The notes beneath the pieces are model-generated. The model saw only the letters and a program-made list of their open reading frames with translations, did no database searches and had not been told where the DNA came from. From Microbacterium sp. MYb62 (GTDB lineage Bacteria; Actinomycetota; Actinomycetes; Actinomycetales; Microbacteriaceae): DNA of 64,000 nt. This document shows positions 1-7,912 of the stretch, one piece after another. Every line of letters begins with the position of its first letter. The first letter of the stretch is position 1. The stretch covers positions 1 to 64,000 of the forward strand of contig NZ_PCOY01000003.1 of the NCBI RefSeq assembly GCF_002979475.1, read 5' to 3'. The position numbers and the translations under genes were made by a program.

Positions 1-142
1 TGCCCGGGGGCCCTGCCCGGGGGCCCTGCCCGGGGGCCCTGCCCGGGGGCCCTGCCCGGGGGCCCTGCCCGGGGGCCCTGCCCGGGGGCCCTGCCCGGGG
101 GCCCTGCCCGGGGGCCCTGCCCGGGGGCCCTGCCCGGGGGCC
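1..142. repeat. 13-bp GC-only minisatellite array
   Basis: The unit TGCCCGGGGGCCC is repeated head to tail ten times without a mismatch, followed by 12 bases of an eleventh copy. The array continues off the left edge, so its true length is unknown. Every unit contains both CCCGGG and GGGCCC. A 13-bp period cannot keep a reading frame, so it is not a coding repeat. Its last copy runs into the inverted repeat at 134-204, whose outer end has the same bases. Confidence 0.95.
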
Positions 143-204
143 GACACGCCACATGTCGGACGGTTCCGGGCCGAACGTCCGACATGTGGCGTGTCGGCCC
201 CCGG
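134..204. repeat. Nested inverted repeat, 29-bp perfect arms
   Basis: Arms 134-162 and 176-204 are perfect reverse complements around a 13-base loop (163-175). Each arm is itself a hairpin: CCGACA, seven bases, TGTCGG. The element lies just upstream of hrpB and abuts the 13-bp array. It may be a terminator of a gene to the left, or a dispersed palindromic repeat of this genus. The absence of a T-run argues against a classical intrinsic terminator. Confidence 0.85.
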
Positions 205-238
205 AGTGTCCACGCGTCCGACCAGGCAGACTGGACGG

Positions 239-2794
239 ATGATGCCCGCCGACTTCGACCTCGCCACCATCGGCGCGGGGCTCTCGTTCGCGGCCTCTCT
301 CGACGAACTCTCGGCGGCGCTCGACACGAGCGGATCGGTGGTCGTGACCGCGCCACCGGGCACGGGCAAGACCACACTCGTGCCGCCGCTCATCGCCTCG
401 CGGCGCACCGGTCGCGTGATCGTCACCCAGCCTCGCCGGGTCGCCGCCCGCGCAGCCGCCCGACGGCTGGCCCACCTCGACCGCTCCCCGCTCGGCTCCC
501 GCGTCGGCTTCACGGTCCGCGGCGAGCGCACCGCCGGGCCAGAGACGCAGGTCGAGTTCGTCACGGCCGGAGTGCTCCTGCGACGGATGCTCGACGACCC
601 GGGGCTCGACGGCGTGGACGCCGTCATCATCGATGAGGTGCACGAACGCGCGCTCGAGACCGACCTCCTGATCGGCCTGCTCTCCGAAGTGCGCGAGCTG
701 CGTGACGACCTCATCGTCGTCGCGATGTCCGCCACCCTCGATGCCGCGCGCATCGCCACAGTCATCGGCACGGAGGAGTTCCCCGCCCCGATCGTCGCCC
801 ATGACGTCCCGGCCTTCCCGCTCACCGAGCACTGGGCCCCGAGTCCCGTGCCGCGCCTCGACGAGCGCGGAGTCACCTGGGGGTTCCTCGATCACGTGGC
901 GGGTGTCACGACATCCGCGGCCCTCGACTTGATCCACGGAGATCCCGATGCCGATGTGCTGGTCTTCGCGCCGGGCGCCCGCGAGGTGTCGGAGATCGCC
1001 CGCCGCGTCCGCGAGGCGAGCGACGTGTTCGATGTGCGCGAGCTGCATGGCCGGATCCCCCCTGCCGAGCAGGATGCCGTGATCCGCGGCCGTGCGCCCC
1101 AGGACCTTCCCCGCATCATCGTCACGACGTCGCTCGCGGAGTCCTCGCTCACGGTGCCCGGGGTGCGTCTGGTCGTGGACAGCTGCCTGTCACGGCATCC
1201 GCGGCGCGACGCCGCCCGCGGCATGACGGGTCTGGTCACCACCTCCGCATCCCGCTCCTCGTGCGTGCAGCGCGCGGGACGCGCGACCCGTCAAGGCCCC
1301 GGTGCCGTGATCCGCTGCATCGACGAGCGCTCTTACGCGGCGGCTCCCGCCCGTCCGGTACCCGAGATCGCGGTGATCGATCTCGCGGATGCCGCCCTGC
1401 TGCTCGCCTGCTGGGGCGCCCCGGGTGGGGCCGACCTGCGGATGATCGATCCGCTGCCCGCCGACAACCTCGCGGATGCCGTCTCCGTGCTTCGCGGTCT
1501 CGGCGCGATCGACGAGGACGGCCGCGCCACCGCGGAAGGCCGTGTGCTGGCCCGCATCCCGACCGATCCGCGGCTCGCCCGGGCTCTCCGTGACGGCAGC
1601 CCGGTGGTCGGCTCGCGGCTCGCGGCCGAGGTCGTCGCGCTGCTGGGCGGCGACCTGCGGATCCCCGAGGCCGACCTCGCGCCGGTGCTCGTCACGCTGC
1701 GGGGCGGACGGACTCCGGATGCCCGCCGCTGGCGTGACGACGCGAACCGCCTGGAGCGCATGGTCCGCGCGACCCCGGGCGCCCGCTCGGATCTCGACGG
1801 AGTCGGCCTGGTGATCGCGCTGGCCTTCCCCGAGCGGATCGCGCACCGCGTCGAGCGCTCCGGCGTCGGTGCGACCTTCCTGCTGGCGTCCGGGACCCGT
1901 GCGGGAGTGAGTGGTCCGCTCGCCGCGGTCGAGTGGCTCGCCGTCGCCGACGTCGCGCGCGCCTCAGCCCGCGCTGCGGCCGGGTCCGGCGCGATCATCC
2001 GATCTGCAGCGCTGCTCACCGAAGGACAGATGGAGCACGCGGCGAGCCACCTGATGACCGACCGCGTGGAGGCGGAGTTCGTCGGAGGTCGCGTGCACGC
2101 CCGTCGCGAGCGCCGGATCGGCGCGATCCTGCGCTCATCGGCACCTGTGCGGGCCTCGGCCGAGGAAGGGCGGGATGCCGTGCGCCGAGCGCTCCGACGC
2201 GACGGGCTCGGCATCTTCAGCTGGTCCGACGCCGCAGATGCGCTGCGCCGCCGACTGGCGCTGTTGCGACGCGAGCTCGGCGCCCCGTGGCCCGACGTCT
2301 CGGATGCCGGCCTGCTCGAGAGCCTCGACGTGTGGCTGGCTCCGGAACTCGACGCCCTCGCCTCCGGAGCCCCTGCCGGACGGCTGGAGCTGTCGTCCCC
2401 CCTTCGCCGTCTGCTGCCCTGGCCGGAGGCCGTGCGACTCGACGAGCTCGTGCCGGAGCGCCTCGAAGTGCCCAGCGGCTCCCGTATCCGCATCACCTAC
2501 CCCGAACCCGACGGAGACCCGGCGTCACGACCTGTCGTCGCCGTGAAGCTGCAGGAGTGCTTCGGATGGGCGGAGACTCCCCGACTGATCGACGGGCGGG
2601 TGCCGGTCCTGTTCCACCTGCTGTCGCCCGCGGGGCGTCCGCTCGCGGTGACCGACGACCTCGCCTCGTTCTGGTCCGGTCCGTACGGCCAGGTGCGCGC
2701 CGAGATGCGCGGGCGCTACCCAAGGCATCCCTGGCCGGAGGATCCTTGGGCTGCCACGCCGACCAAGCACACCAAGAACCGCGCCGCGCGCTGA
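239..2794 (+). CDS. hrpB: ATP-dependent helicase HrpB
   Basis: This is a DEAH-type superfamily 2 RNA helicase of 851 residues, close to the usual HrpB length. Walker A (PPGTGKTT) is near residue 38, the DEVH box near 131, the SAT motif near 163 and motif VI (QRAGRATRQGPG) near 342. The C-terminal third ends with the conserved HrpB tail (FWSGPYGQVRAEMRGRYPRH). The frame is open back to a GTG at 191, but that codon lies inside the palindrome. The paired ATG codons at 239 and 242 are the more likely start, although no strong ribosome-binding site is seen. HrpB is a widespread helicase with no well-defined function in actinobacteria. It appears monocistronic and converges with the ABC exporter genes. 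Confidence 0.93.
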   Translation: MMPADFDLATIGAGLSFAASLDELSAALDTSGSVVVTAPPGTGKTTLVPPLIASRRTGRVIVTQPRRVAARAAARRLAHLDRSPLGSRVGFTVRGERTAGPETQVEFVTAGVLLRRMLDDPGLDGVDAVIIDEVHERALETDLLIGLLSEVRELRDDLIVVAMSATLDAARIATVIGTEEFPAPIVAHDVPAFPLTEHWAPSPVPRLDERGVTWGFLDHVAGVTTSAALDLIHGDPDADVLVFAPGAREVSEIARRVREASDVFDVRELHGRIPPAEQDAVIRGRAPQDLPRIIVTTSLAESSLTVPGVRLVVDSCLSRHPRRDAARGMTGLVTTSASRSSCVQRAGRATRQGPGAVIRCIDERSYAAAPARPVPEIAVIDLADAALLLACWGAPGGADLRMIDPLPADNLADAVSVLRGLGAIDEDGRATAEGRVLARIPTDPRLARALRDGSPVVGSRLAAEVVALLGGDLRIPEADLAPVLVTLRGGRTPDARRWRDDANRLERMVRATPGARSDLDGVGLVIALAFPERIAHRVERSGVGATFLLASGTRAGVSGPLAAVEWLAVADVARASARAAAGSGAIIRSAALLTEGQMEHAASHLMTDRVEAEFVGGRVHARRERRIGAILRSSAPVRASAEEGRDAVRRALRRDGLGIFSWSDAADALRRRLALLRRELGAPWPDVSDAGLLESLDVWLAPELDALASGAPAGRLELSSPLRRLLPWPEAVRLDELVPERLEVPSGSRIRITYPEPDGDPASRPVVAVKLQECFGWAETPRLIDGRVPVLFHLLSPAGRPLAVTDDLASFWSGPYGQVRAEMRGRYPRHPWPEDPWAATPTKHTKNRAAR

Positions 2795-2814
2795 GCCGGG
2801 GATCGGGCGACGAC

Positions 2815-3549
2815 TCAGCGCGTGCGCCGCCGCAGGGTGAGGGAGGCGAGCACCAGAGCGCCGACCGCGAAGGCGACGACGATCAGCAGCGGACCGAACA
2901 CGTCCCACCCCTCATCCCCCGCCGCCACCGCGTTGATCGTATCGATCGCGTAGCTGAGCGGGAGCCAGTCGGAGATGGCGTACAGCACGTCGGGCATCTG
3001 GTCGCGGGGCATGAACAGGCCGCCGAGGATGATCTGCGGGAACACCAGCAGCGGCATGAACTGCACCGCCTGGAACTCGGTCTGGGCGAACGCGCTCGCG
3101 AGCAGTCCCAGAGCGGTGCCGAGCAGAGCGTCGACGACGGCGACCAGTCCGAGCTGCCAGAGCGGCCCGTCGACGTCGAGTCCGCACACCCAGACGGCGA
3201 ACGACACCGTGATCACCGCCTGCAGCACCGCCATCAGCCCGAATGCGAGCGCGTAGCCGAGGATGAAGTCGGCCTTGTCGAGCGGAGTCGTCATGAGCCG
3301 CTCGAGCGTGCCGGAACGACGCTCGCGCAGGGTCGTGATCGAGGTGATGAGGAACATCACGATGAACGGGAAGAGTGCCAGGATCGCGCCGCCGAACTGG
3401 TCGAAGACGCCCTCCTGATCGCTGAACAGCCAGGCGAACAGCCCCACGAGCAGACTCGGTGCGACGAGCATCAGGGCGATCGAGCGCGGATCGTGCCGTA
3501 GTTGCGTGAGCACTCTCCCGGCGGTGGCGAGCATCCGGCGCCCGTTCAT
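2815..3549 (-). CDS. ABC-2 type transporter permease
   Basis: This 244-residue membrane protein has about six hydrophobic segments, the pattern of ABC-2 (DrrB/ABC-2 membrane) permeases of drug or lipid exporters. The start is the ATG at 3549, which overlaps the TGA of the ATPase gene by four bases (ATGA), so the two are translationally coupled. The sequence begins MNGRRMLATAGRVLTQLRHD, a typical cytoplasmic N-terminus before the first membrane helix. A longer open frame upstream lies across the ATPase gene and is rejected. With the ATPase it should form a 2+2 exporter; the cargo cannot be told from sequence. Confidence 0.88.
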   Translation of the reverse strand: MNGRRMLATAGRVLTQLRHDPRSIALMLVAPSLLVGLFAWLFSDQEGVFDQFGGAILALFPFIVMFLITSITTLRERRSGTLERLMTTPLDKADFILGYALAFGLMAVLQAVITVSFAVWVCGLDVDGPLWQLGLVAVVDALLGTALGLLASAFAQTEFQAVQFMPLLVFPQIILGGLFMPRDQMPDVLYAISDWLPLSYAIDTINAVAAGDEGWDVFGPLLIVVAFAVGALVLASLTLRRRTR

Positions 3550-4331
3550 TCTGCGCCCTCCTCGTGCTGCGCGCGAGCTTCGCGGCGGGATCGTCTCGTG
3601 TCCTCGACGCCGGCGGCCCTGTCCCGCTCGATCAGGGCGAGGAACGCGGACTCGGCGTCCGTCGCGCCGGTGTCGGCGAGGAGCGACGAGGGCGTGGTGT
3701 CCGCGATGATCCGCCCCTCCCGCATCAGGAGCAGCCGATCGCAGCGCACCGCCTCGTCCATCACATGGCTCGACACGATGAGCGTCACGCCCCGATCCGC
3801 CAGACCGCGGAACAGCGTCCACAGCTCCGCACGCAGCACGGGGTCGAGACCGACCGTCGGCTCATCGAGCACGACGAGTTCGGGCGCGCCGATCAACGCC
3901 ACCGCGAGCGACACCCGCGTCGCCTGCCCGCCGCTCAGGGAATCGACGAGCTGACCCGCCTGCGGACCGAGACCGACCTCGTCGATGACCCGGTCGACAT
4001 CGCCCTTCGGCGCTTTCAGCAGCGAGGCGAAGTAGGTGAGATTCTGGCGCACGCTGAGGTCGCCGTAGATCGAGGCACCCTGCGTGCCGTACGCCACCCG
4101 GTGCCGCAGTTGCCGTGAGCCAGCGGGCTCCCCCAGCACCGTCACGTCGCCCGACACGATCCTCTGCACGCCGACGATCGACCGCATGAGCGTGGTCTTC
4201 CCGCACCCCGAAGGTCCGAGCAGGCCGGTGATCTGCCCGCGCGGAATCGTGAGGTCGATCCCGTCGAACACGTGCACGGCCCCGCGGCGCACGCGCAGCT
4301 GCGAGATCGCGACCGCGGAGTTATTCATCAT
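3546..4331 (-). CDS. ABC transporter ATP-binding protein (exporter type)
   Basis: The protein is 261 residues with Walker A (GPSGCGKTT), an ABC signature (LSGGQATR), Walker B (LVVLDEP) and an H-loop (SSHVMDE). It resembles DrrA/CcmA-type ATPases that partner ABC-2 permeases. I place the start at the ATG at 4331, the first of two consecutive ATGs. A GATAAT -10 box is seven bases upstream and the frame before it crosses into tetR. The start lies inside an 18-bp near-palindrome (4323-4340), a likely binding site for the TetR protein encoded just upstream. The gene overlaps the permease by four bases. Confidence 0.9.
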   Translation of the reverse strand: MMNNSAVAISQLRVRRGAVHVFDGIDLTIPRGQITGLLGPSGCGKTTLMRSIVGVQRIVSGDVTVLGEPAGSRQLRHRVAYGTQGASIYGDLSVRQNLTYFASLLKAPKGDVDRVIDEVGLGPQAGQLVDSLSGGQATRVSLAVALIGAPELVVLDEPTVGLDPVLRAELWTLFRGLADRGVTLIVSSHVMDEAVRCDRLLLMREGRIIADTTPSSLLADTGATDAESAFLALIERDRAAGVEDTRRSRREARAQHEEGAE

Positions 4332-4344
4332 GCGATGAATTATC
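4323..4344 (-). promoter_or_regulatory. Putative TetR operator over promoter and start of the ABC exporter
   Basis: Seven-base arms ATTCATC and GATGAAT are separated by four bases (4323-4340). A -10 like GATAAT on the minus strand (4339-4344) overlaps the palindrome, and the ATG of the ATPase gene lies within it. Binding here would block both RNA polymerase and initiation. The tetR gene ends 60 bp upstream on the same strand. This is inferred from symmetry and position. Confidence 0.55.
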
Positions 4345-4401
4345 CGCCTGCGGATCGACCGCGTCAACGGCCCCGGAAGTCCGGATGTCGTGCCATCGGA
4401 C

Positions 4402-4998
4402 TCAGTCGAAGAGGTAGCGCTGCACGGTGGGCCCGACTCGGGCCACCAACTCATCCACCGGTGCCGCAGCCAGCGCCGGAAGCCGCAGCACATAGCGGGC
4501 GATCAGCAGGCCGGCGATCTGCGAAGCGACCAACGAGGCTCGGAGGTCGGCATCGTCGACCTCGAGGCGCCGGGCGACGCGGGAGAGGAGTTCACGGGAC
4601 AGGAAGCCCGCCAGCAACGGGGTCGTCAACCGGCTTCCGATCGCGGTGCGGAGCAGCATGACTCCGCGCCTGCGGACCTCCGGCTGTTCGAACGCCTCGA
4701 GCACGTACCGGATCAGCCGCTCGCCGATCTCCGCGCGCGGCCCCGCGAGGATCTCGGGCACGTCGATGTCCGGTCGCAGCGGAATTCCGACGGCCTCCGC
4801 GAAGAGGTCGGCCTTGGTGCCGAAGTAGTGATGCACGAGCGCCGAGTCCACTCCGGCGCGGGCGGCGATCGAGCGGATCGTCGCCGCGTCGTACCCCTTC
4901 TCACCGAAGTCGTCGACCGCGGCCGCGATGATGCGCGCTCGCGAGTCGGAGACGCCCCGGGGACGGCCACGCCGCCGGGTCGGCTTCTGCTCGGTCAT
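4402..4998 (-). CDS. TetR family transcriptional regulator
   Basis: This is a 198-residue TetR-type repressor. The N-terminal helix-turn-helix spans about residues 15-60 (ARIIAAAVDDFGEKGYDAAT, then IAARAGV...LVHHYFGTKADLFAEA). The remaining ~135 residues form the ligand-binding part, resembling the C-terminal type found in many actinobacterial repressors of drug exporters. It starts with MTEQKPTRRRGRPRG, a basic arm typical of the family. It sits just upstream of, and in the same direction as, the ABC exporter pair, so it probably represses that pair through the palindrome at 4323-4340. The inducer is unknown. Confidence 0.92.
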   Translation of the reverse strand: MTEQKPTRRRGRPRGVSDSRARIIAAAVDDFGEKGYDAATIRSIAARAGVDSALVHHYFGTKADLFAEAVGIPLRPDIDVPEILAGPRAEIGERLIRYVLEAFEQPEVRRRGVMLLRTAIGSRLTTPLLAGFLSRELLSRVARRLEVDDADLRASLVASQIAGLLIARYVLRLPALAAAPVDELVARVGPTVQRYLFD

Positions 4999-5040
4999 GA
5001 CCGTCAGCCTAGGACGCCGGCCGATGACACGGGGCGCCCG

Positions 5041-5796
5041 TCAGTCGAGAAGGTGGCGCAGATAGCGCGTCGGCTGGTCGAGGAACGAGCGCCAGTGATT
5101 CACGATCTCGAGATCGCTCCATTCGGCAGGGCGCACGCCCCACTCCCCCACCTCGAGGATCTTCGCTCCGGGCAGAGCCGCCAGCACCGGCGAATGCGTC
5201 GCGCACAGCACCTGACCGCCTTCCTCGGCGATGCGGCGGAGCACGACGATGAGGGCGAGCGTCGAGTTGAACGACAGGGCCGCCTCCGGCTCGTCGAGAC
5301 AGTAGAAGCCGGGCTCGTCGAAGCGGCTCTCCAGCAACGCGAGAAAGGACTCCCCGTGACTCATCTCGTGGAACGGCACGTCAGGCCCGCTGGTCGACGG
5401 GTTGGCCTCGAGATACGTGTAGAACGAGTGCATCGTCTCGGCGCGAAGGAAGAAGCCCCAGCGGCTCGCCCCCACACCGCGCTGCAGCCGCAGCCACTCC
5501 GACAAGGGCGACTCGGTCGCACGCGTCGTGTGCCGCGCCTGCCGGGAACCGCCCTCCGGCGAGAGCCCGTAGGCGATCGCGATGCCCTCGACCAGAGTGG
5601 ACTTGCCGCTGCCGTTCTCGCCCACGAGGAATGTGACCCCGGGATCGAGATCCATCCCGTCCTGCAGCACCTGAGCGACCGCGGGGATGTTCGTCGGCCA
5701 CTCGGCGCCGGGTGTCGGGGCGTCGTCGTTCGGGCGCACCGCGACGACCGGCTGCTGGCGTCGACGACGAGAGGTCGGCTCCCAGAAGGCGTCCAT
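5041..5796 (-). CDS. AAA/ABC-type ATPase of unknown role
   Basis: This is a 251-residue soluble ATPase of the RecF/SMC-like AAA group. It has Walker A (GENGSGKST, near residue 60), a short signature-like motif (SHGESF), Walker B (FYCLDEPEAAL) and a THSP switch histidine. Such single-domain proteins are common in actinobacteria and are usually annotated only as AAA family ATPase. No partner nuclease or toxin lies beside it: tetR is upstream and L-serine dehydratase is on its other side, and neither suggests a pathway. A good ribosome-binding site (GGGAGGG) precedes the ATG at 5796. Confidence 0.8.
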   Translation of the reverse strand: MDAFWEPTSRRRRQQPVVAVRPNDDAPTPGAEWPTNIPAVAQVLQDGMDLDPGVTFLVGENGSGKSTLVEGIAIAYGLSPEGGSRQARHTTRATESPLSEWLRLQRGVGASRWGFFLRAETMHSFYTYLEANPSTSGPDVPFHEMSHGESFLALLESRFDEPGFYCLDEPEAALSFNSTLALIVVLRRIAEEGGQVLCATHSPVLAALPGAKILEVGEWGVRPAEWSDLEIVNHWRSFLDQPTRYLRHLLD

Positions 5797-5897
5797 CCGT
5801 CCCTCCCCGTGATCCGTGCGCGCGCGTGCGCTCCGAGGAGACTACCGGCCCCGTCCGACACGACATCGGGAGAGCATCCCCGCGGCGCCAGAGCGCG

Positions 5898-7394
5898 TCA
5901 GCACTCGATGACGTTGACCGCGAGACCGCCTTCGCTGGTCTCCTTGTACTTCGTCGACATGTCCGCACCCGTCTGCCGCATCGTCTCGACGACGGCATCC
6001 AGCGAGACGTAGTGGCTGCCGTCGCCGCGCAGCGCGAGACGCGCCGCGGTCACCGCCGTCGATGCGGCGATCGCGTTGCGCTCGATGCACGGGATCTGCA
6101 CGAGGCCGCCGATCGGGTCGCACGTGAGACCGAGGTGGTGCTCCATCGCGATCTCGGCGGCGTTCTCGATCTGGCGGTTCGTGCCGCCCATCACTGCGGT
6201 GAGGCCACCGGCCGCCATGGCGCAGGCGGATCCGACCTCGGCCTGGCAGCCGCCCTCGGCTCCCGAGATCGAGGCGTTGGCCTTGAACAGTGATCCGAGG
6301 GCCGTCGCGGTCAGCAGGAAGCGGCGGATGCCGCGGCGGCGGTTGGCCTCGGCGGTCTGCTCCTCGTCGAGGTCGTCCCCGTCGCTCACCGCCCGCACGT
6401 CCGACTCGAACCCGAGGAGCGCACTGCCGACCAGCTCACCGTAGGGAGTGACCGCGTTACCCGCCCCGAGCCCCGAATCAGCGAGGAACCGCCACCAGTA
6501 CATCGCCACCGCGGGCAGGATGCCGGCAGCGCCATTCGTGGGCGCGGTGACCACTCGTCCGCCCGCCGCGTTCTCCTCGTTGACCGCCAGAGCGAACGCA
6601 CCGAGCCATTCGCCGGGCAGCTCGCGATGCCCGTCGGCCTCGACCTCTTCGAGCTGACCACGGATCACTCCGGCCCGTCGCTTGACCTTGAGGATCCCGG
6701 GGAGAGTGCCGTCGGCATGGAGGCCCGCATCGACACAGCTCGACATCGCATCCCAGATCGCGTCGAGCCCGGCGGCGACATCCTCCTCGCTGCGCAGCGA
6801 GGTCTCGTTGAGTCGCGCCACCTCGGCGATCGACAGTCCGTTCTCGTCGCAGACCGCGAGCAGCGAGGCGGCATCCGCATACGAATAAGGGAATCCGGCG
6901 GTCGCGAGCTTCGCCTCCTCGCCGTCCCTGCGGATGAACCCTCCACCCACGGAGTAGTAGGTCTCCTCGGCGACGACCTCGCCCGCGACATCCCACGCGG
7001 TGATGGTCATGGCGTTCGGGTGGCCGGGAAGCCGCGTGCGCGGAATGAAGACGATGTCGCCCTTGGCGAAGGGCACGTCGTGACTGCCGTCGAGGCGCAG
7101 GGATCCACCCTCGGGGAAGTCCGTCCAGGCCGACCGCACCTCGGCGGGGTCGCAGGTCTCGGGTGCAAGGCCGCGGAGACCGGCGACGACCGCATCCGGT
7201 GTTCCGTGTCCGATGCCGGTCGCTCCGAGTGAGCCGTACAGCGTGCTGCCGACGCGTGCCACGCGGCCGAGGGAACCGGCAGCGGTGAGGCGTCGCGCGA
7301 AGTCGAGGGCGGCCCGCATCGGTCCGACCGTATGGGAGCTCGAAGGCCCCACTCCGATGGAGAAGAGGTCGAAGGCCGAGACGTACGCTGTCAC
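5898..7394 (-). CDS. sdaA: L-serine ammonia-lyase (single-chain, iron-sulfur)
   Basis: The enzyme deaminates L-serine to pyruvate and ammonia using a 4Fe-4S cluster. At 498 residues it is the fused single-chain form, with the beta-type domain first ([20 protein letters not shown]) and the alpha-type catalytic domain after about residue 200. Conserved cysteine-bearing stretches [18 protein letters not shown] and [14 protein letters not shown] supply cluster ligands. The start is the GTG at 7394. A TAGCCT -10 box lies exactly six bases upstream, so the message may be leaderless, although the six bases (GGAGGG) also look like a ribosome-binding site. It is probably monocistronic. Confidence 0.95.
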   Translation of the reverse strand: MTAYVSAFDLFSIGVGPSSSHTVGPMRAALDFARRLTAAGSLGRVARVGSTLYGSLGATGIGHGTPDAVVAGLRGLAPETCDPAEVRSAWTDFPEGGSLRLDGSHDVPFAKGDIVFIPRTRLPGHPNAMTITAWDVAGEVVAEETYYSVGGGFIRRDGEEAKLATAGFPYSYADAASLLAVCDENGLSIAEVARLNETSLRSEEDVAAGLDAIWDAMSSCVDAGLHADGTLPGILKVKRRAGVIRGQLEEVEADGHRELPGEWLGAFALAVNEENAAGGRVVTAPTNGAAGILPAVAMYWWRFLADSGLGAGNAVTPYGELVGSALLGFESDVRAVSDGDDLDEEQTAEANRRRGIRRFLLTATALGSLFKANASISGAEGGCQAEVGSACAMAAGGLTAVMGGTNRQIENAAEIAMEHHLGLTCDPIGGLVQIPCIERNAIAASTAVTAARLALRGDGSHYVSLDAVVETMRQTGADMSTKYKETSEGGLAVNVIEC

Positions 7395-7406
7395 CCCTCC
7401 AGGCTA
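7395..7406 (-). promoter_or_regulatory. Putative -10 box immediately upstream of sdaA
   Basis: On the minus strand TAGCCT (7406-7401) is followed by six bases and then the GTG start. The same spacing, TA-box plus six bases plus start codon, occurs before four regulator or transporter genes in this window (9721, 12845, 21007, 62261). It fits a leaderless transcript beginning at the start codon. Confidence 0.5.
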
Positions 7407-7519
7407 CGCCGGATTCGACGCTTCGGTTCACCTCGATTAACTCGCCGCCGCGTCAAGCCCCTTCAACGGGAACCCCCGCCGAGGCATCCTGAGCGGAAGA
7501 CATCACCGAAAGGGGCATC

Positions 7520-7816
7520 ATGACCGACACCACTCCCGAACCGGAACCCACCGACGAGCTCTCACCCGAGGCGCAGACCCCCACGCCCACTCCGTCGTCG
7601 GACACGAGCGAGGGCGAGGTCACGACGCCGGCAGAGGCCGACTCCCCCGAAGACGCGGACCCGAGCGAGGTGCCGAGCACCGAGGAGCTCGAGGAGCCGA
7701 CCACCGAGAAGGCCCCGGGCGAGGAGCCGAAGGCGCCGAAGCGCGATGAACCCGAGCCCGACCACGAGGCCGTCGGCATCGGCGTGACCGACGCGGAAGA
7801 GCCGCAGACCGACTGA
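7520..7816 (+). CDS. Small acidic, proline/glutamate-rich protein
   Basis: This 98-residue protein is almost entirely Glu, Asp, Pro, Thr and Ser, with few hydrophobic residues, so it should be intrinsically disordered and very acidic. It has no signal peptide, membrane segment or recognisable domain. A convincing ribosome-binding site (AAAGGGG) sits eight bases before the ATG, which supports translation. It reads toward the hairpin at 7841-7895. I do not recognise a family. Codon use is normal for the window, so it is likely a lineage-specific cytoplasmic protein. Confidence 0.7.
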   Translation: MTDTTPEPEPTDELSPEAQTPTPTPSSDTSEGEVTTPAEADSPEDADPSEVPSTEELEEPTTEKAPGEEPKAPKRDEPEPDHEAVGIGVTDAEEPQTD

Positions 7817-7840
7817 GCCCCGCCCCTCCCCGTCCGCCAT

Positions 7841-7895
7841 CCGGTCGCACTTCCTGCCGCCAAATCGATGATCGAGCGACAGGAAGTGCGACCGG
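7841..7895. terminator. Long hairpin between converging genes
   Basis: Arms 7841-7860 and 7876-7895 pair at 19 of 20 positions (one C-A mismatch) around a 15-base loop. It lies between the ends of the acidic-protein gene and the flavoprotein gene, so it could terminate both. There is no T-run. Its length and near-perfect symmetry also fit a dispersed palindromic repeat. Confidence 0.6.
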
Positions 7896-7912
7896 AACAG
7901 ACGTGGATGCCG

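Noticed and set aside
1..142. CRISPR array
   Set aside because: The units are contiguous with no spacers and only 13 bp long, and no cas gene is present.
191..238. Upstream GTG start for hrpB
   Set aside because: The codon is inside the palindrome arm and the added residues do not look like a helicase N-terminus.
1933..3501. Long open frame (over 500 codons) on the plus strand across hrpB and the ABC permease
   Set aside because: It is an Arg/His/Gln-rich shadow frame typical of high-GC DNA and overlaps two well-supported genes.
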